Part shown: piece by piece, positions 61,845 through 64,000 of the stretch | Position numbering within the stretch: position 1 is the stretch's first letter | How the letters are laid out: every line of letters starts with the position of its first letter | Source of the DNA: Streptomyces parvus | GTDB lineage: Bacteria; Actinomycetota; Actinomycetes; Streptomycetales; Streptomycetaceae | DNA: 64,000 bases | Reading direction: 5' to 3' | Assembly (NCBI RefSeq): GCF_014648875.1 | Contig: NZ_BMRY01000003.1 | Location: forward strand, 620,001 to 684,000 | Position numbers and translations under genes: made by a program | Notes under the pieces: model-generated | Seen by the model: the letters and a program-made list of their open reading frames with translations, nothing else | Database searches by the model: none | Told to the model about the DNA's origin: nothing

Positions 61845-63065
61845 TCACCGCAGCCTGACCGGAAGCTCCTTCAACGGGCGTACGACCACGTTCTGTTCGT
61901 ACCGCAGTTCGGAGGGTGCGACGGCCAGCGAGACGGCGGGGAAGCGTTCGAAGAGCCGCCGGGAGCCGATCTCGGTGATGACCTTCGCCAGATGGGCGCC
62001 CGAGCAGTAGTGGATGCCGAAGCCGAAGCTGAGGTGGGCCGGCTTGTGCCGGTCGAGATCCAGCCGGTCCGGGTGGTCGGGGAACTGGTCCGTGTCGCGG
62101 TTGGTCGACATCACGCTGATGACGACGACCTCACCGGCGGGGACGGTCACCCCGCCGATCTCGACCGGTTCGGTGGTGACCCGCTGTAGCGCGTTGCTGA
62201 TCGGGCCGACGTACCGGATGAGTTCGTCCATCGACTTGCCCCAGCGGCCGGGCTCCGCCAGCAGCTGGGACCGCTCCGCCGGATGGGTGAGAAGGGCGGC
62301 CATGACCCCGCCGAGCAGGCTGGCGGTGGTGTCGTTGCCGCCGGTCATCAGCGCGAAGCCGGTGGACAGGATCTCGGTGCCGGTCAGCCGGCGTTCCGGG
62401 TCGGCGTGGATGAGCGCGGAGAGGAGGTCGTCGCCCGGCTCCCGGCCCTTGCGTTCGATGAGCTCGGACATGTACGTCGACAGCTCCTGGATGCTGCGGT
62501 CCAGAACCCCGGAGCCGTCCGTGGGGGAGTACGTGCGCAGGGCGGCCGACCAGCGCAGGAAGTCGGGCCAGGCGTCGGCGGGTACGCCCATCAGCTCGGC
62601 GATCGTGATGACGGGCAGCGGGTCGGCGTAACCGGCGATCAGATCGGGGCGGGGGTGTGCCGCCAGCCGGTCCAGCAGCTCGTCGGCGATCTCCTCGACG
62701 CGCGGCCGCAGCGCTTCGGCCCTGCGCGGGGTGAAGGCGAAGCTGATCGCCCGGCGCAGCGGTGTGTGGCGCGGCGGCTCCAGATTGGCGAGGTGGTTCG
62801 CCTCCTCCGGTGGAGGGGTCATCGGCCGTCCGGTCCGCTTCGACATCAGCTCGTAGTGCACATGGATGTCGCGGCTCAGCCGGGGGTCGGCGAGCGCGTC
62901 CTTCGCGTCGTCGTACCGGGTCACCACCCAGACACGGTCCCCGCCCGGCATGGACAGCTCGCGTACGGGGCTCTCGCGCCGCACGTACTCCAGGATCGGA
63001 TAGGGGTCCTGCGTGAAGTCGTTGGTGAGCATCCAGTACTTGGAGAGTGTCCGCGTGCCTGCCAT
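61845..63065 (-). CDS. Cytochrome P450
   Basis: A 406-residue soluble P450. Heme loop FGFGIHYCSGAHLA with the ligand Cys354; I-helix motif ALMTGGNDTTAS (Gly and Asn where AGxET is common); ExxR as ELIR. ATG 63065 is preferred over 63152 because GGAGGAC precedes it. No redox partner gene is adjacent. The C-terminus ends 26 bases from the converging ABC1 gene. The substrate is unknown. Confidence 0.94.
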   Translation of the reverse strand: MAGTRTLSKYWMLTNDFTQDPYPILEYVRRESPVRELSMPGGDRVWVVTRYDDAKDALADPRLSRDIHVHYELMSKRTGRPMTPPPEEANHLANLEPPRHTPLRRAISFAFTPRRAEALRPRVEEIADELLDRLAAHPRPDLIAGYADPLPVITIAELMGVPADAWPDFLRWSAALRTYSPTDGSGVLDRSIQELSTYMSELIERKGREPGDDLLSALIHADPERRLTGTEILSTGFALMTGGNDTTASLLGGVMAALLTHPAERSQLLAEPGRWGKSMDELIRYVGPISNALQRVTTEPVEIGGVTVPAGEVVVISVMSTNRDTDQFPDHPDRLDLDRHKPAHLSFGFGIHYCSGAHLAKVITEIGSRRLFERFPAVSLAVAPSELRYEQNVVVRPLKELPVRLR

Positions 63066-63322
63066 GTCCGTCCTCCGGGCTGTGGGCGGGGTTGTCGGCC
63101 CGTCGTCGGGACGGTAGGTGAGCTCGCCCTTTCGGCGCATGCCTGGTTCCAAGAGTTCGAAGCGCGGGCGCGCGGGGGCGGCGTGCCCCGGATGCTCTCT
63201 GCCGAACGGTAGATGTGACGGGGCACTGCCCGCTCCTAGGCTTCGAGCGATCGCCGGGCATGGTGCACAGTGCTCCGGATCTCGACAGCCCGTGACACAG
63301 CCCGTTGGGGAGAGTGAACCGC

Positions 63323-64000
63323 GTGAGCGCGACGATGACGACGGAGCGGCAAGTAGCCGCTCGAGCCGTGAAAGTGGAGAAGTTGTACGGCGAGGGGGAG
63401 GCGCAGGTAGCCGCCCTCCGCGGGGTGGACATAGAGATCGTCCGGGGTGAGTTCACCGCCATCATGGGGCCCTCGGGCTCCGGCAAGTCCACGCTGATGC
63501 ACTGTCTGGCCGGCCTGGACGTGGTCACATCGGGCGAGGTCTTCGTCGGTGACCAGCAGGTGAGCGGCATGTCCGAGAAGAACCTCACCCAGCTCCGCCG
63601 GAGCCAGATCGGCTTCATCTTCCAGCAGTTCAACCTGCTGCCGACGCTGACGGCGGAGGAGAACATCCTGCTGCCGCTGGCGATCGCCGGCCGCAAGCCC
63701 TCCAAGGACTGGTTCGACCGGGTCATCGACACCGTGGGTCTGGCCGAGCGGCTGAACCACCGGCCGACCGAGCTGTCCGGCGGTCAGCAGCAGCGTGTGG
63801 CGTGCGCACGCGCTCTCGTGTCCCAGCCGGACGTCATCTTCGCGGACGAGCCCACCGGGAACCTGGACTCCACGTCGGGTACGGATGTGCTCAAGTTCCT
63901 GCGGGACTCGGTCCGTTCGCTGGGACAGACGATCGTCATGGTCACGCACGACCCGAGCGCGGCGGCGTACGCGGACCGGGTGGTGTTCCTCGCCGACGGC
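63323..64000 (+). CDS. ABC transporter ATP-binding protein (MacB/LolD-like), cut by window edge
   Basis: 226 residues visible, open at the right edge. Walker A MGPSGSGKST, Q-loop FIFQQFNLLPTLTA, signature LSGGQQQRVACARAL, Walker B VIFADEPTGNLDS and H-loop VTHDPSA. The pattern is that of MacB/LolD-type ATPases that partner with FtsX-like permeases, which would be expected next. GTG 63323 is chosen; GTG 63314 and ATG 63335 are alternatives. Confidence 0.9.
   Translation, partial: MSATMTTERQVAARAVKVEKLYGEGEAQVAALRGVDIEIVRGEFTAIMGPSGSGKSTLMHCLAGLDVVTSGEVFVGDQQVSGMSEKNLTQLRRSQIGFIFQQFNLLPTLTAEENILLPLAIAGRKPSKDWFDRVIDTVGLAERLNHRPTELSGGQQQRVACARALVSQPDVIFADEPTGNLDSTSGTDVLKFLRDSVRSLGQTIVMVTHDPSAAAYADRVVFLADG

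Overview
The window is high-GC actinobacterial DNA and almost certainly a Streptomyces chromosome. It has GTG and TTG starts, many four-base start/stop overlaps, a bldG-type developmental regulator with its anti-sigma partner, a 6C small RNA, a lysine-tailed TopA and a thymidylate kinase fused to a membrane domain. From memory, the order nth - marP - nhaA - acs - tad cluster - bldG - hppA - topA - tmk - holB resembles the corresponding S. coelicolor region. That is recall, not a search.

1-39,323 is core chromosome: end of nth, a CoA pyrophosphatase and a MarP-like periplasmic protease; a leftward block of epoxide hydrolase, holin-like membrane protein, NhaA and acetyl-CoA synthetase; a polysaccharide-deacetylase lipoprotein, a CooC/ParA-type ATPase, a degenerate Fic-like protein and a HAD phosphatase; a 6C RNA and a DnaA-box-like cluster; a seven-gene Tad/Flp pilus operon (ssd to a Rv3654c-like gene); a large helicase diverging from bldG and its ATPase-domain anti-sigma factor; the H+-pumping pyrophosphatase; then methyltransferase, topA, MFS-tmk fusion, holB and a secreted S33 peptidase.

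39,324-54,429 is a tRNA-Thr(CGT) carrying a complete actinomycete integrative and conjugative element (AICE) of about 15.0 kb between 45-bp direct repeats. The left part has integrase and an XRE regulator (leftward), diverging from xis, a primase-polymerase and a helicase-like replication gene. The centre has small cargo genes and a DUF6879 / XRE-DUF5753 pair. The right part is a leftward spd-like operon ending in a TraB (FtsK/SpoIIIE) translocase. Two leftward promoters, one for the regulator and one for the transfer operon, share the same 17-bp operator over their -35 boxes, which suggests one repressor sets both. The replication gene contains an iteron-like array that may be the origin.

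54,430-58,330 looks like the remains of an older island at the same tRNA site. It ends at a 22-bp sequence matching the att core at 20 positions, followed by a strong hairpin. Several of its genes are broken: a methyltransferase with one in-frame amber codon, a radical SAM gene lacking its cluster-binding N-terminus, a kinase-like tail, and a truncated, frameshifted VapC-type PIN gene. Core chromosome resumes with a polyprenyl synthetase, an ABC1/UbiB kinase, a cytochrome P450 and the start of an ABC-transporter ATPase.

All calls come from reading the sequence and remembered family motifs. No database search was possible.
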